Origin: JAAXHF01 sp965242605
Lineage (GTDB): Bacteria > Desulfobacterota > Binatia > Bin18
Length of the DNA: 64,000 nucleotides
Direction of reading: 5' to 3'
Assembly: GCA_965242605.1 (NCBI GenBank)
Contig: CBDESS010000001.1
Coordinates: 930,001-994,000 of the forward strand
Below are positions 8,239-16,458 of the stretch, piece after piece (within the stretch, counting starts at the first letter, position 1; the number at the start of each line of letters is the position of its first letter). Made by a program: the position numbers and the translations under genes. The notes under the pieces are model-generated. The model was not told the origin of the DNA. It did not search any database and was given only the letters and a program-made list of their open reading frames with translations.

Positions 8239-9450
8239 ATGCATAAGGTGCAGGATTTTATGGGTCAAGAGCGCGACCTGGTATGCGCGCCGCTGCTGGA
8301 CCGGATTGCCGAGCAAGCCCCCCGGGCCGACCGGGCCCGCAGCCTTGACCCAGACCTTATTCTGGCCCTGAAACAGACCAATGTCATGCGCCTGTCGGCC
8401 AGCCGCAATATCGGCGGGCTAGAGGCCAGCATCGGCCAGATTGCCACAGAGCTTGAGGCGCTGGCCGGTCGCTGCGCCTCAACCGCCTGGTGTGTGTGGA
8501 ATCATCTGTGCGTGTTCCACTTCATTGTGGCCCAGATGGGACCGCCGGCCGCGGCCCTCTTAGGGCAGATTGTGGACAAGCGGGAATGGGTCAGTTTTCC
8601 GGCTGGGGCGGGAACGAGCGTGCGGGGCCGGCGTGACGGAGACCGGGTGATTATCAGCGGCCGGGCAAGTTTTGCCTCTGGCTCGCGCTATGGCGAGTGG
8701 GCGGCGTGTGCGTTTGCCCTGGACGACGGCGAGACACAGCCCACGGGGAAGCCGGATATCCGTTTTACGCTGGTTCAGACCGACGCGCCCGGGGTGTCGA
8801 TTGATCCGACCTGGAACTCGATGAGCCTGCGGGCGTCGGCCACCGATCATATCAACTATGAGGCGGTGTCGGTTCCGGCCTCCCTGCTGCGGCCTTTTCC
8901 GCTCGATTTTCGCTACACCTTCCGCGACCCCCAGACCCCTGTTGTGGCCCAACGCTACCGGGAAGACTGGGTTGCTCTGTCGGACCTGTGGCTCGCCGCC
9001 CAAGCGGTCGGCCTTGCCAGCGCCGCGCTTGAGGAAGCCTGCGCCGAGTTGGCAGACCGGGTCGCCATCTTTGGCGTCAAGGTTGCCGAGCGGCCGGCGG
9101 TGCAGCTCAATATCGGTCAGGCCGGGGCCTCAATTGCTACGGCCCGGGCCGCGGTAGAAACGGGCTGTGCCGAGACCGACGCCCGCATTACAGCCGGGAT
9201 AAGCCCAACCGAAGCCGATTACCTGCGCCAGTTGAGCTATAGCATGGTCGCCCTGCGGCTGTGTGACGAAGCCATGCGCCTGCTCCTCAAGGTCCAGGGC
9301 GGCAACGGCCTGCGTGAGAGCGGGTCCTTTGAGCGCCGCTATCGTGACTTTCAGGCCATGCCGCTGCATATCAACGCCCACCCTGACCGGCTGGCCGAGC
9401 TGGTGGGAAAATACCTGTTGGGTCAGGCCAACGACGCGCCGTTTCGGTAG
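8239..9450 (+). CDS. Acyl-CoA dehydrogenase-fold protein, probably flavin-dependent monooxygenase-like
   Basis: 403 aa from an ATG preceded by gggagg. The N-terminal helical domain, central beta domain (WVSFPAGAGTSVRG, VIISGRASFASGSRYGEWAACAF) and C-terminal four-helix region (KVQGGNGLRESGSFERRYRDFQAMPLHIN) follow the acyl-CoA dehydrogenase fold. The lack of a typical dehydrogenase catalytic glutamate context and the SGSRYGEWAACAF segment are closer to group-D two-component monooxygenases (HsaA/HpaB-like), which use reduced flavin supplied by a partner reductase. No reductase gene is seen nearby. It converges, 5 nt apart, on a crotonase gene of likely catabolic function. Substrate unknown. 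Confidence 0.65.
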   Translation: MHKVQDFMGQERDLVCAPLLDRIAEQAPRADRARSLDPDLILALKQTNVMRLSASRNIGGLEASIGQIATELEALAGRCASTAWCVWNHLCVFHFIVAQMGPPAAALLGQIVDKREWVSFPAGAGTSVRGRRDGDRVIISGRASFASGSRYGEWAACAFALDDGETQPTGKPDIRFTLVQTDAPGVSIDPTWNSMSLRASATDHINYEAVSVPASLLRPFPLDFRYTFRDPQTPVVAQRYREDWVALSDLWLAAQAVGLASAALEEACAELADRVAIFGVKVAERPAVQLNIGQAGASIATARAAVETGCAETDARITAGISPTEADYLRQLSYSMVALRLCDEAMRLLLKVQGGNGLRESGSFERRYRDFQAMPLHINAHPDRLAELVGKYLLGQANDAPFR

Positions 9451-9455
9451 CCGGT

Positions 9456-10229
9456 TCAGGAACGCTTCGTCTTTGTGCCGCCCGGCCAGTACTCGTGAGC
9501 GCCTAAGCCTTCCAGCGACAGGCCGTAGCCGAGGTTATCGAGCATCAGCCGCTTGAGGTGCTGGGTGAGGGCGACCCGGGCATAGCGGACGGTCAGCCGC
9601 GGTTGGTCGGCGATCTGCTCGGCCAGCTCCCAGGCGCGGGCCAGCAGTCGGTCACGCGGCACAATCTCGTTTACCACGCCGAGGTTCAGCGCGTCCTGAG
9701 CCGACAGCTTCTGGCCGGTCAGCAGGAAGTAGCGGCCCCGGTTGATGCCGAGCAGCAGCGGCCAGACCACATGCACGCCATCGCCCGGCACGATGCCGTT
9801 CGGGAAATGGGGCGCGTCCTGGAAGATGCTGTCCTCGGTCGCCAGCACGATATCGCACAGTACGCCCAGCTCGGCGTGGATGGTGGCCGGGCCGTTGACC
9901 GCGGCAATCATCGGCACTTCGATATCGAGGTGGTTCATCAGTAGCTTTTTGGCGTCCCAGTAGATATGGTCCCAGCGTTGGGGGGTGATCTCCCACTGGT
10001 CTTCACGCGCGAAGCGGGAGATAAACTTGTCCTCCGTCCCGGTCAGAATAATGACCTTGTTGTCCGGGTCACTGCCGACATCGGAAAAGCAGCGCCCCAA
10101 CTCGGAATGCGGCCCCTCTCCCCAGCGCAGTGTTCCGCCGTCGGTGTGGAGCTGCATCTGCAAAATGCCGCCCCGCCGCTCCATGCGAACGTGGGTGTAG
10201 GCGTGGGCGTAGTCGTCAAATGTGGTCAT
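9456..10229 (-). CDS. Crotonase-superfamily hydrolase resembling 6-oxocamphor hydrolase
   Basis: 257 aa, with the crotonase fold. Segments LHTDGGTLRWGEGPHSELG, NKVIILTGT, IEVPMIAAVNGPATIHAE, FQDAPHFPNGIVPGDGVHVVWPLLLG and GRYFLLTGQ-x-LSAQDALNLG are the pattern I associate with 6-oxocamphor hydrolase, a retro-Claisen beta-diketone hydrolase, rather than with plain enoyl-CoA hydratases, which carry paired catalytic glutamates. That function is inferred by similarity. Its convergent neighbour is a monooxygenase-like protein, suggesting breakdown of a cyclic ketone or terpenoid. Confidence 0.7.
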   Translation of the reverse strand: MTTFDDYAHAYTHVRMERRGGILQMQLHTDGGTLRWGEGPHSELGRCFSDVGSDPDNKVIILTGTEDKFISRFAREDQWEITPQRWDHIYWDAKKLLMNHLDIEVPMIAAVNGPATIHAELGVLCDIVLATEDSIFQDAPHFPNGIVPGDGVHVVWPLLLGINRGRYFLLTGQKLSAQDALNLGVVNEIVPRDRLLARAWELAEQIADQPRLTVRYARVALTQHLKRLMLDNLGYGLSLEGLGAHEYWPGGTKTKRS

Positions 10230-10275
10230 GGCGGCCCTCCTCGTGCCTGTGCTTTTAAAGATTGGCGGCGAGTGA

Positions 10276-10740
10276 TTAAAACAATCTCGGAGTCGTTCCA
10301 GGAATCTGGCAGGCTGTTATGGTCAAACCTTCCACTAGTCCCTCTCCGCTGAGTTTCAACAAATCGTCGTCAAAGGTGTGAAACAACTTCGCCCTTCTGA
10401 CAATTGCCGTCGCGACATGAATGGCGTCAGGTGTAGAAATGGTCGTGGAGCTTTTATTGCGAATTGTCTGTGCTTTTTTGGCGACGCGGATGTCTACAGC
10501 AATGATTTCTATCATCTGCCGGTTTTGTTGCATAAATCGTTCAAACTGTTCTATCGCGTGTGGCGGCATGCGGCGCTCCAGCACTTCCACATACAACAGG
10601 GTAGAAACAGCCAGCTTGTACGCTCCCCTTTCAACATTTTCCACGACGGCATTCATGGACCGATTTCTGTCCTCGCCTTCATCTCCACAGATCCAACTGA
10701 TGAGAACTGATGAATCCCAGCAGATCAGAGCTTCCCTCAT
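10276..10740 (-). CDS. PIN-domain ribonuclease (VapC-like toxin candidate)
   Basis: 154 aa. Acidic PIN residues are visible in order: WDSSVLI near residue 9, VEVLE near 52, TPDAIHVATA near 104 and FDDDLLKL near 124, consistent with a metal-dependent ribonuclease active site. The start codon overlaps the stop of the upstream gene by 4 nt (ATGA), so the two are translated together. Toxin function is inferred from the family; the upstream partner is far larger than usual VapB antitoxins. Confidence 0.75.
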   Translation of the reverse strand: MREALICWDSSVLISWICGDEGEDRNRSMNAVVENVERGAYKLAVSTLLYVEVLERRMPPHAIEQFERFMQQNRQMIEIIAVDIRVAKKAQTIRNKSSTTISTPDAIHVATAIVRRAKLFHTFDDDLLKLSGEGLVEGLTITACQIPGTTPRLF

Positions 10741-11552
10741 GGCTTACCCCACCTGTCGCGCAGTTCTCTTACGAACTGTTCGGAAGATGTTTCATCGGTT
10801 GCGCCAGGAGCGATCCCATGAAGATCGCTCAGGGTAGGCAGTTGGTCGGCGGGCGGAAGGACCTCCATGTCCTGAACGCTGACTTTATAGGGGAGTGGCG
10901 CGTCAGGACGATAAAAGCATGCGCCTGAAACAGAAACGAAGGACCCCAGGGCATTTTGTACCCTCTCAAGCAAGCTCGGTGGAAATATGCACTTTATGGA
11001 AGAAGAATCCGGCATGGACGGATAAATCCGAAAGACCTTTATTCTGTCATGAATGTTGATCTGCTCAAGTCTCCCGTCAATGGTGCTGATAAGCTGCTCT
11101 TCTATGCGTCGAGCACTGTTCAAGTGGTCTCTGAATCTGTCGTCCAATGTGTAAGTCCGCGTACCCTCGTCACCATTCCTGAGAATTCGGACTTCAGCCC
11201 GGGCTATTTTTCCAGGCTGGAAGTTGGCGAGTTCTTCCAGGGCAGACAGAACGGAGTGCGAGAGCGTGCGGGTTTTTTCCTCCATTACGCAACTCATATT
11301 CTTGTCGATCGCGTCAACGGCGATTGCAGAAGGCTGTCTTTCTCTCGATATCGGTTCACATTCTATTGTGACAGGACTCGAATGAGAAAGACGAATAACC
11401 TGGAAGACAATCCCTTCTTGACCGCGTTCCTTGACGCTCTTGTTGAGCACGCCGAGAAAATGTTCGATTTTCTTGGCGAAAACCGACAACTCGACATGCC
11501 CGTTGTTGCCATCCGGGCCTTCTATCGTCAGGACAATCGTCCGTTTCACCAT
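10737..11552 (-). CDS. Unknown 271-aa partner protein of the PIN nuclease
   Basis: It opens with a beta-rich segment (RTIVLTIEGPDGNNGHVELSVFAKKIEHFL), then IRLSHSSPVTIECEP, a helical middle, and a second beta-rich part (DRIKVFRIYPSMPDSSSIKCIFPP, SVSGACFYRPDAPLPYKVSV). I see no helix-turn-helix or AbrB/Phd motif, so it is not a standard VapB antitoxin. The 4-nt overlap with the PIN gene argues for a functional pair in which this protein could bind or restrain the nuclease, or define its target. Not recognised as a named family. Confidence 0.65.
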   Translation of the reverse strand: MVKRTIVLTIEGPDGNNGHVELSVFAKKIEHFLGVLNKSVKERGQEGIVFQVIRLSHSSPVTIECEPISRERQPSAIAVDAIDKNMSCVMEEKTRTLSHSVLSALEELANFQPGKIARAEVRILRNGDEGTRTYTLDDRFRDHLNSARRIEEQLISTIDGRLEQINIHDRIKVFRIYPSMPDSSSIKCIFPPSLLERVQNALGSFVSVSGACFYRPDAPLPYKVSVQDMEVLPPADQLPTLSDLHGIAPGATDETSSEQFVRELRDRWGKP

Positions 11553-11750
11553 GATTCAGTCCTCGGCGTCGAAGATGCTCCTCGCCCAAGCCGTCGTATC
11601 AGCAGGCCGTTCACCCGATTATCGTACACCCGGCCCTCGTTGTTCGAACCTCCCTCAAACTCCTGCTCAGAGCAATCCTGCAATCACAGTTCAGACAGAA
11701 GCCAGTGATTCACGGGCAGTGGCGAGTAATCAGCCACTAACCACTAGCCG
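11553..11750. promoter_or_regulatory. Leader region of the PIN operon
   Basis: This 198-nt gap must hold the promoter of the minus-strand PIN pair. I cannot identify -35/-10 boxes with confidence. A run of CACTA-type motifs at 11730-11755 is low-complexity repeat-like sequence. Confidence 0.25.
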
Positions 11751-12066
11751 CTAATCGCTGTCAAGACGCAAGGCGCGGACTCTCCGGGCTAACCGGCCAA
11801 TGCCGGCGAGCAACTCGTCTATCGTCCCGGACAGGTCAAGGGCGGCAATCTCCAGCCGTTTCCCGGCGTGGCGTTCAAGCTTCGTGAGGAATGGGACGCC
11901 GGTTGACTTGTCAGGATGGTTCAGGAATCGCTCACGGAGTTCACCGAGCCATTGACGGCTCCAGATTGGCTTGTTGGGGTAAGAATCGAGCCGGAGTTAA
12001 AGAGCGAGCCAGCGGTCCGCAGGGCGTTCTTGACCCACTCGTCTGCGGCTTCGTAGACTTTCTCAT
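11751..12066 (-). pseudogene. Remnant of a McrB-like restriction protein
   Basis: On the minus strand one frame reads NEKVYEAADEWVKNALRTAGSLF, and after a frameshift near 11975 another reads PIWSRQWLGELRERFLNHPDKSTG to a stop at 11751 (ending RRVRALRLDSD). The combination resembles N-terminal segments of McrB-like AAA+ restriction proteins, but there is no ATPase domain, no start codon and at least one frameshift. I regard it as debris. Moderate confidence on family, high on being non-functional. Confidence 0.45.
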
Positions 12067-12157
12067 TCCCGGGACGTGTCGATCTCGATCCCATCGGCAT
12101 CCCTCGCTACGCACAGGCGGAAACTCTTGACCGCTGCCGGAGAGGCGACAGGCAGGC

Positions 12158-12727
12158 TTAGCGTTTGAGCTTTTCGGCAAAGGCTTTGCGGAGCTTTGCG
12201 ACCTTGGGGGCAACGACATACTGACAGTAGGGCTGGTAGGGATTGCTGGCGAAAAAGTCCTGGTGGTAGTCTTCTGCTGGATAGAAGGGACCGGCCGGGG
12301 TGACTTCGGTCACAATTTTGCCGTCCCACACGCCGGCGGCCTCAAGCTCCTGGATGACCGCGGCGGCAATCTCTGCCTGGACCGGGCTGTGGTAGTAGAT
12401 GGCCGAGCGGTATTGGGTGCCGACATCCGCGCCTTGGCGGTTCAGGGTGGTCGGGTCGTGGATGGTGAAGAAGACCTGGAGGAGGTCCTGGAAGGAGAGC
12501 ACCCCGGGGTCATATGTCACCTGGACCACTTCGGCGTGGCCCGTTGTGCCGGCACACACCGCCTCATACGACGGGTCTGGAACCTGCCCTCCGGTGTAGC
12601 CGGACACCACCCGGTCAACGCCCTTGAGTTCGACATAGACCGCTTCAAGACACCAGAAGCAGCCGCCGCCGAGGGTGGCAATCTCTCTGCTCCGCTGTAG
12701 GGATGGCTCGCTGTGTTCTGTATTCAT
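12158..12727 (-). CDS. msrA: Peptide methionine (S)-S-oxide reductase MsrA
   Basis: It reduces methionine-S-sulfoxide in proteins. The catalytic motif GGGCFWCLEAVY appears near the N-terminus, followed by YTGGQVPDPSYEAVCAGTTGHAEVVQVTYDP, ADVGTQYRS and AEDYHQDFF, all diagnostic of MsrA. Starting at the ATG at 12727 gives 189 aa; an upstream frame adds 22 unconserved residues. No MsrB domain is fused. It is the last gene of a minus-strand run, next to restriction debris. Confidence 0.93.
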   Translation of the reverse strand: MNTEHSEPSLQRSREIATLGGGCFWCLEAVYVELKGVDRVVSGYTGGQVPDPSYEAVCAGTTGHAEVVQVTYDPGVLSFQDLLQVFFTIHDPTTLNRQGADVGTQYRSAIYYHSPVQAEIAAAVIQELEAAGVWDGKIVTEVTPAGPFYPAEDYHQDFFASNPYQPYCQYVVAPKVAKLRKAFAEKLKR

Positions 12728-12824
12728 CGGTGTCGCCCCTGTCTGGTTTGCAACTGCCGCCGATACATAGCAAGTTTCAACATCCCCATGCAACCCTTGG
12801 CGGGGGGTTCTGGCGGCGGACGCT

Positions 12825-13574
12825 TCAAGGGCCGACAGAGAACGCTACCTCGTCTAATATGTCGCCGCCTTGGGTCACAATCTCGACCTTCCAGGCACCA
12901 AGGTGGACCGGGCCGCGCAGACTGACCGAACTCCAGGTCCGGGTGCGGAGATGTTCAATAGCGAGCGGCAGTTCGAAATATTTTCGGCCTTCGTGGTACC
13001 AGACATGGGTCAGGACATCCGGCACGGACTGCGTGGAGACGACCATCCAGACATGAGGACGCTCGTGCGGGGCAAAGCTGGCCTGGGGCTGGCTGCATTC
13101 TCGTGCCCGCACTTCCCGGCAACTCTGGCTGCGGACAATCCGCGGCCGGGCCACGGTTTCGGCAGGGGGAACTTCAGCCGTTTCGGCCGCGGCAACAGTG
13201 ACGGTCAGGGCCGCAACTAGCGGCAGGGAAGATTCCGCTTCAGCGGCGGCCGGCGGAGGGGCCGGGTCTTCAGCCGGGGCGGAGACGGCCGGTTTGTCCT
13301 GAACCGCGGGCGGGGCCGGGCGGGCGGCACGAGCCAGCGGCTCTGGGACCGCGGTTGCGTGGCGATCGGGGGCACGGGGCAGGAGGATGTACAGGGGCAA
13401 CAGAACGGCCCCGGCCACGCCGAGCGCTACCGCCATGATCCGTTTCCTGAGCCGTTGACCGCTTGCTTTTTTCTGCTGTGCGTAGACCTTCCGGCGGGTA
13501 TCCAGGACCGGCCGCAGGCGTTCTATTTTATGCTGAAAGCGCCGCGTCTTGGCCTCAACCGCGTCTTTATCCAT
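12825..13574 (-). CDS. Membrane-anchored protein with a DUF2914-like C-terminal domain
   Basis: 249 aa: a basic, coiled N-terminal part (KTRRFQHKIERLRPVLDTRRKVYAQQ), one membrane segment at about residues 46-66 (IMAVALGVAGAVLLPLYILLP), a Pro/Ala-rich linker to about residue 145, then a compact beta domain (WMVVSTQSVPDVLTHVWYHEG, LRGPVHLGAWKVEIVTQGG). The C-terminal pattern fits DUF2914, a periplasmic domain of unknown role. Confidence 0.65.
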   Translation of the reverse strand: MDKDAVEAKTRRFQHKIERLRPVLDTRRKVYAQQKKASGQRLRKRIMAVALGVAGAVLLPLYILLPRAPDRHATAVPEPLARAARPAPPAVQDKPAVSAPAEDPAPPPAAAEAESSLPLVAALTVTVAAAETAEVPPAETVARPRIVRSQSCREVRARECSQPQASFAPHERPHVWMVVSTQSVPDVLTHVWYHEGRKYFELPLAIEHLRTRTWSSVSLRGPVHLGAWKVEIVTQGGDILDEVAFSVGP

Positions 13575-13608
13575 TCAGGGTACCCCCGGAGTACAGGGGA
13601 GGACAGCC

Positions 13609-14040
13609 CTAGCCCGCTTTGGACGGGTGGCTCTGCTGGGATTGCGGAATCCCGGGGTCGCTCATCACAGGCGCGCCGCCCTGGTTGGGATCAAGAAAGG
13701 CCAGGACCCGCTCGCCTGAATTCTTGTTCATCCATCTCCGCAAACGCTGCTCAAGAAACAGGTTCAGCTTATGAAACTTTTTGAGTTGGGCGACGACCTC
13801 TTCGGCACTGCGTCCGGCCAGCGTTGCGGCCTCTCCATGACGGTCCCGTCTTCGTGTTGCGGCTGTACGCGGTCGGGTCGGAAAAGGCCGGTAGACGCCG
13901 CTCTGCCTGCGGTAGGCCAGCCACATTGGCGAGGAGGTATCGCGGGCAATACGGAGCGTTTGGCCTTCATTTTCCCAGTACTGTTCCTGGCGGGTGCTCC
14001 CATAGTAGAGGATTTCGGTCGGAGTAGAAGTCCGAGTCAT
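13609..14040 (-). CDS. Conserved-looking hypothetical protein (143 aa)
   Basis: ATG has a ggggag site 6 nt upstream and lies 36 nt after rsfS on the same strand. The product is soluble, Arg-rich in the middle, with a helical segment SAEEVVAQLKKFHKLNLFLEQRLRRWM. A short palindrome (gggattccgcaatccc, near 13642-13657) falls within its last codons. No family recognised; it may belong to the rsfS-nadD transcript. Confidence 0.5.
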   Translation of the reverse strand: MTRTSTPTEILYYGSTRQEQYWENEGQTLRIARDTSSPMWLAYRRQSGVYRPFPTRPRTAATRRRDRHGEAATLAGRSAEEVVAQLKKFHKLNLFLEQRLRRWMNKNSGERVLAFLDPNQGGAPVMSDPGIPQSQQSHPSKAG

Positions 14041-14076
14041 AAAATCTCCCCGTCAAACCCCGCCTCCAGCGAGCCC

Positions 14077-14469
14077 TCAGGCCGTCGCAATCTTGAGGTC
14101 TTGCGCCTGGCTTGAGTACGGTTCGGGCAACTCACACCGTGGCGCGGTGGCCCACAGACCGTCCAGGTTGTAGAACTCCCGAACATCCTCGTAGAAAATA
14201 TGGACCACCACATCGCCAAAATCCATCAATACCCACTGTCCGTTCACAAACCCTTCTACCGCCAGGGGGCGGATGCCCTGCGCCGACAAGGCTTCCCGGA
14301 TGGCCTCGCAGATGCTGCGCACCTGGGTATCCGAGCGGCCGGTACACACAATGAAATAGTCGGCGACCGGGGTGAGTGCACTGACCTTGAGCGCGACAAG
14401 GTCACAGGCTTTTTTGTCAAGCGCAGATTGGGCGCACTGAAGAGCTTTTTCCCAACTCGTATCGTTCAC
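14077..14469 (-). CDS. rsfS: Ribosome silencing factor RsfS
   Basis: It binds uL14 and blocks subunit joining in starvation. GTG at 14469, just after gggagagg, gives 130 aa. Diagnostic motifs are ALDKKACDLVALKVSALTPVADYFIVCTG, SDTQVRSICEAIRE, DFGDVVVHIFYEDVREFYNLDGLW. It follows nadD on the same strand, the usual arrangement in many bacteria. Confidence 0.92.
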   Translation of the reverse strand: MNDTSWEKALQCAQSALDKKACDLVALKVSALTPVADYFIVCTGRSDTQVRSICEAIREALSAQGIRPLAVEGFVNGQWVLMDFGDVVVHIFYEDVREFYNLDGLWATAPRCELPEPYSSQAQDLKIATA

Positions 14470-14524
14470 GACCTCTCCCGCTGGCAAGCGTGATACCAGA
14501 AGACCGCCTTGGACATCATCATCA

Positions 14525-15163
14525 TCACCTCTGGTACAAACCGTGCTCTGCAATATAGGCTGCCACCGCCGGATGGACGAGAGAGCGAACGGATGCGCCG
14601 CTTCGAATGTTCCGACGGATCGCCGATGCTGAGATATGGAGACCACTGATCTCACGGAGAACAAGGGTAGAGTGTGAAGGGTGGGTATACATCCTCAGCG
14701 CCGGGTCGTAACAAAAAACAGACCGAAAATCAACGGGAAGCGGACAGGGCGGGCGTGGCGTGCCGGGTCGTGAGGTGACAATCAGATGACACAGGTGGGG
14801 AAGAGTCCGGTAGTCTTTCCAGGTCTGAATGGCCAGAAAGGCATCAAGCCCCAGGATGAAAGACAGCGAGGCCGATGGCAGCGCGGCCCGAAAGTGCCGA
14901 ATCGTATCGACCGAGTAGGACGGCCCGGTGCGCTCAAGCTCAACCGCCGAGGCCGAGAAGGCCGGCTCATCGGCCACGGCCAACTCGACCATCCGCAGCC
15001 GATGCTGGCCGCCTGCCACCTCGCCGGCGTCTTTATGCGGGGGACGGGCCGAGGGGACAAAATAGATATGGTCCAGGGCGCAGGTCCGGCGAATCTCGTC
15101 GGCGCTCCGAACATGGCCGAGGTGGATCGGATTGAATGTGCCGCCAAAAATGCCAACCCGCAT
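14525..15163 (-). CDS. nadD: Nicotinate-nucleotide adenylyltransferase NadD
   Basis: It adenylates nicotinate mononucleotide in NAD synthesis. The start at MRVGIFGGTFNPIHLGH (ATG 15163) is fixed by the conserved nucleotidyl-transferase motif GGTFNPIHLGHVR. Others visible: YFVPSARPPHKD, LGLDAFLAIQTW and the ISxSxIR motif (HISASAIRRNIRSG). 212 aa, normal length. It lies between proA and rsfS, in the conserved GTPase/proline/NAD block. Confidence 0.94.
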   Translation of the reverse strand: MRVGIFGGTFNPIHLGHVRSADEIRRTCALDHIYFVPSARPPHKDAGEVAGGQHRLRMVELAVADEPAFSASAVELERTGPSYSVDTIRHFRAALPSASLSFILGLDAFLAIQTWKDYRTLPHLCHLIVTSRPGTPRPPCPLPVDFRSVFCYDPALRMYTHPSHSTLVLREISGLHISASAIRRNIRSGASVRSLVHPAVAAYIAEHGLYQR

Positions 15164-15170
15164 GGCCCGC

Positions 15171-16427
15171 CTACTCTCTGACCTGACCGTCACCGTGGAT
15201 CACATATTTATACGTCGTCAGCTCGCGCAGCCCCATCGGGCCGCGGGCGTGGAGTCGGTTGGTGGAGATGCCAACCTCGGCCCCGAACCCGAACTCATAG
15301 CCGTCGGTAAAGCGGGTTGAGGCGTTGGCGTACACGGTTGCCGAGTCAATCTCGCGCAGAAAACGCCGCGTGGTGGTGTAATCCTCGCTGACAATGGCGT
15401 CGGCCAGCCCAGATCCGTTGTCGTTAATGAAGGCAATGGCTTCGTCAACCGAATCAACGACTTTGACCGACAGGATCAGGTCTAAGTACTCGGTCTGCCA
15501 GTCTGCCTCGGTCGCCGCGGTAATGTAGGGGACGAGGTGTCTGGTCCGCTCACAGCCACGCACCTCCGTGCCGGCTTTGTGAAGTGCCTCAACACAGGGC
15601 GGCAGGAAACGGGGGGCAATGTCCTTATGGACCAGCAGGTTCTCCATAGCGTTACACACCCAGGGGCGTTGGGTCTTGGCGTTGAGCGCGATCCGCAGGG
15701 CTTTGTCGCAATCGGCCGCGGCATCCACATAGGTGTGACAGACGCCCGAGAAGTGCTGAATGACCGGAATAGAGGACTGCGCCGTCACCGCCCGAATGAG
15801 TTCTTCTCCACCCCGCGGGATAATCACATCCACAAAGCGGTCCTGTTGCAGCAGGACGCGAACCGACTGCCGGTCGGTTGACCGAAGGAGTTGGGCCGCG
15901 GCCGGCGGCAAACCGGCTTCAACACAGGCGGCTGTCAGCACGTCAACAATGGCGGCGTTGGTCCGAAACGCCTCGGAGCCGCCTTTGAGAATGACCGCGT
16001 TACCGGCCTTGAGCCCCAGGCCGGCGGCATCCGCGGTTACATTGGGACGCGATTCATAGATAATCCCCACCACGCCGAGCGGCACCCGGACCTGAGCGAT
16101 CTCCAGGCCGTTGGGACGCCGCCACACGGCCAGCGTCTCGCCCACCGGGTCGGGCAGATCGACAATAGTCTCCAGGCCGTTCGCCATGCTCTCAATACGC
16201 TCTTCGGTCAGCGTCAGGCGATCAAGCATGGCCGAGGAGAGGCCAGTGTGGCGGCCGGCCTCAACATCCTGAGCGTTTGCGGCCAGGAGCGTTCGGCTGC
16301 CCTGCCGCAGGGCCGCGGCGGACTTGAGCAGCGCCTCGTTTTTGGCCTGGGTTGAGCTTGTTGCCAGCCCCCGCGCCGCTTTTTTCGCCGCCTGACACAG
16401 CGTGACCACCATGTGTTCAAGGTCCAT
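15171..16427 (-). CDS. proA: Glutamate-5-semialdehyde dehydrogenase ProA
   Basis: It reduces gamma-glutamyl phosphate with NADPH, the second step of proline synthesis. 418 aa from the ATG at 16427, which has gggga upstream; a GTG 12 nt earlier is possible. Motifs: VPLGVVGIIYESRPNVTADAA, KGGSEAF, IPRGGEELI, the catalytic-cysteine region FSGVCHTYVD and NASTRFTDGYEFGFGAEVGIST. It is downstream of proB with a 31-nt gap and is probably co-transcribed. Confidence 0.95.
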   Translation of the reverse strand: MDLEHMVVTLCQAAKKAARGLATSSTQAKNEALLKSAAALRQGSRTLLAANAQDVEAGRHTGLSSAMLDRLTLTEERIESMANGLETIVDLPDPVGETLAVWRRPNGLEIAQVRVPLGVVGIIYESRPNVTADAAGLGLKAGNAVILKGGSEAFRTNAAIVDVLTAACVEAGLPPAAAQLLRSTDRQSVRVLLQQDRFVDVIIPRGGEELIRAVTAQSSIPVIQHFSGVCHTYVDAAADCDKALRIALNAKTQRPWVCNAMENLLVHKDIAPRFLPPCVEALHKAGTEVRGCERTRHLVPYITAATEADWQTEYLDLILSVKVVDSVDEAIAFINDNGSGLADAIVSEDYTTTRRFLREIDSATVYANASTRFTDGYEFGFGAEVGISTNRLHARGPMGLRELTTYKYVIHGDGQVRE

Positions 16428-16458
16428 ACCAGTCCCCACAGCCTATCGTGATGTCGGA

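Noticed and set aside
11640..11652. gttcgaacc, resembling a tRNA T-loop
   Set aside because: No acceptor, D or anticodon stem fits around it; no tRNA found in the window.
12825..13574. Possible TonB-like protein because of the Pro/Ala-rich linker after one membrane segment
   Set aside because: The C-terminal domain lacks the TonB pattern and fits DUF2914 better.
13642..13657. gggattccgcaatccc as a member of the palindromic element family
   Set aside because: Only 6-bp arms and a 4-nt loop; too short and unlike the 33-55-nt elements.
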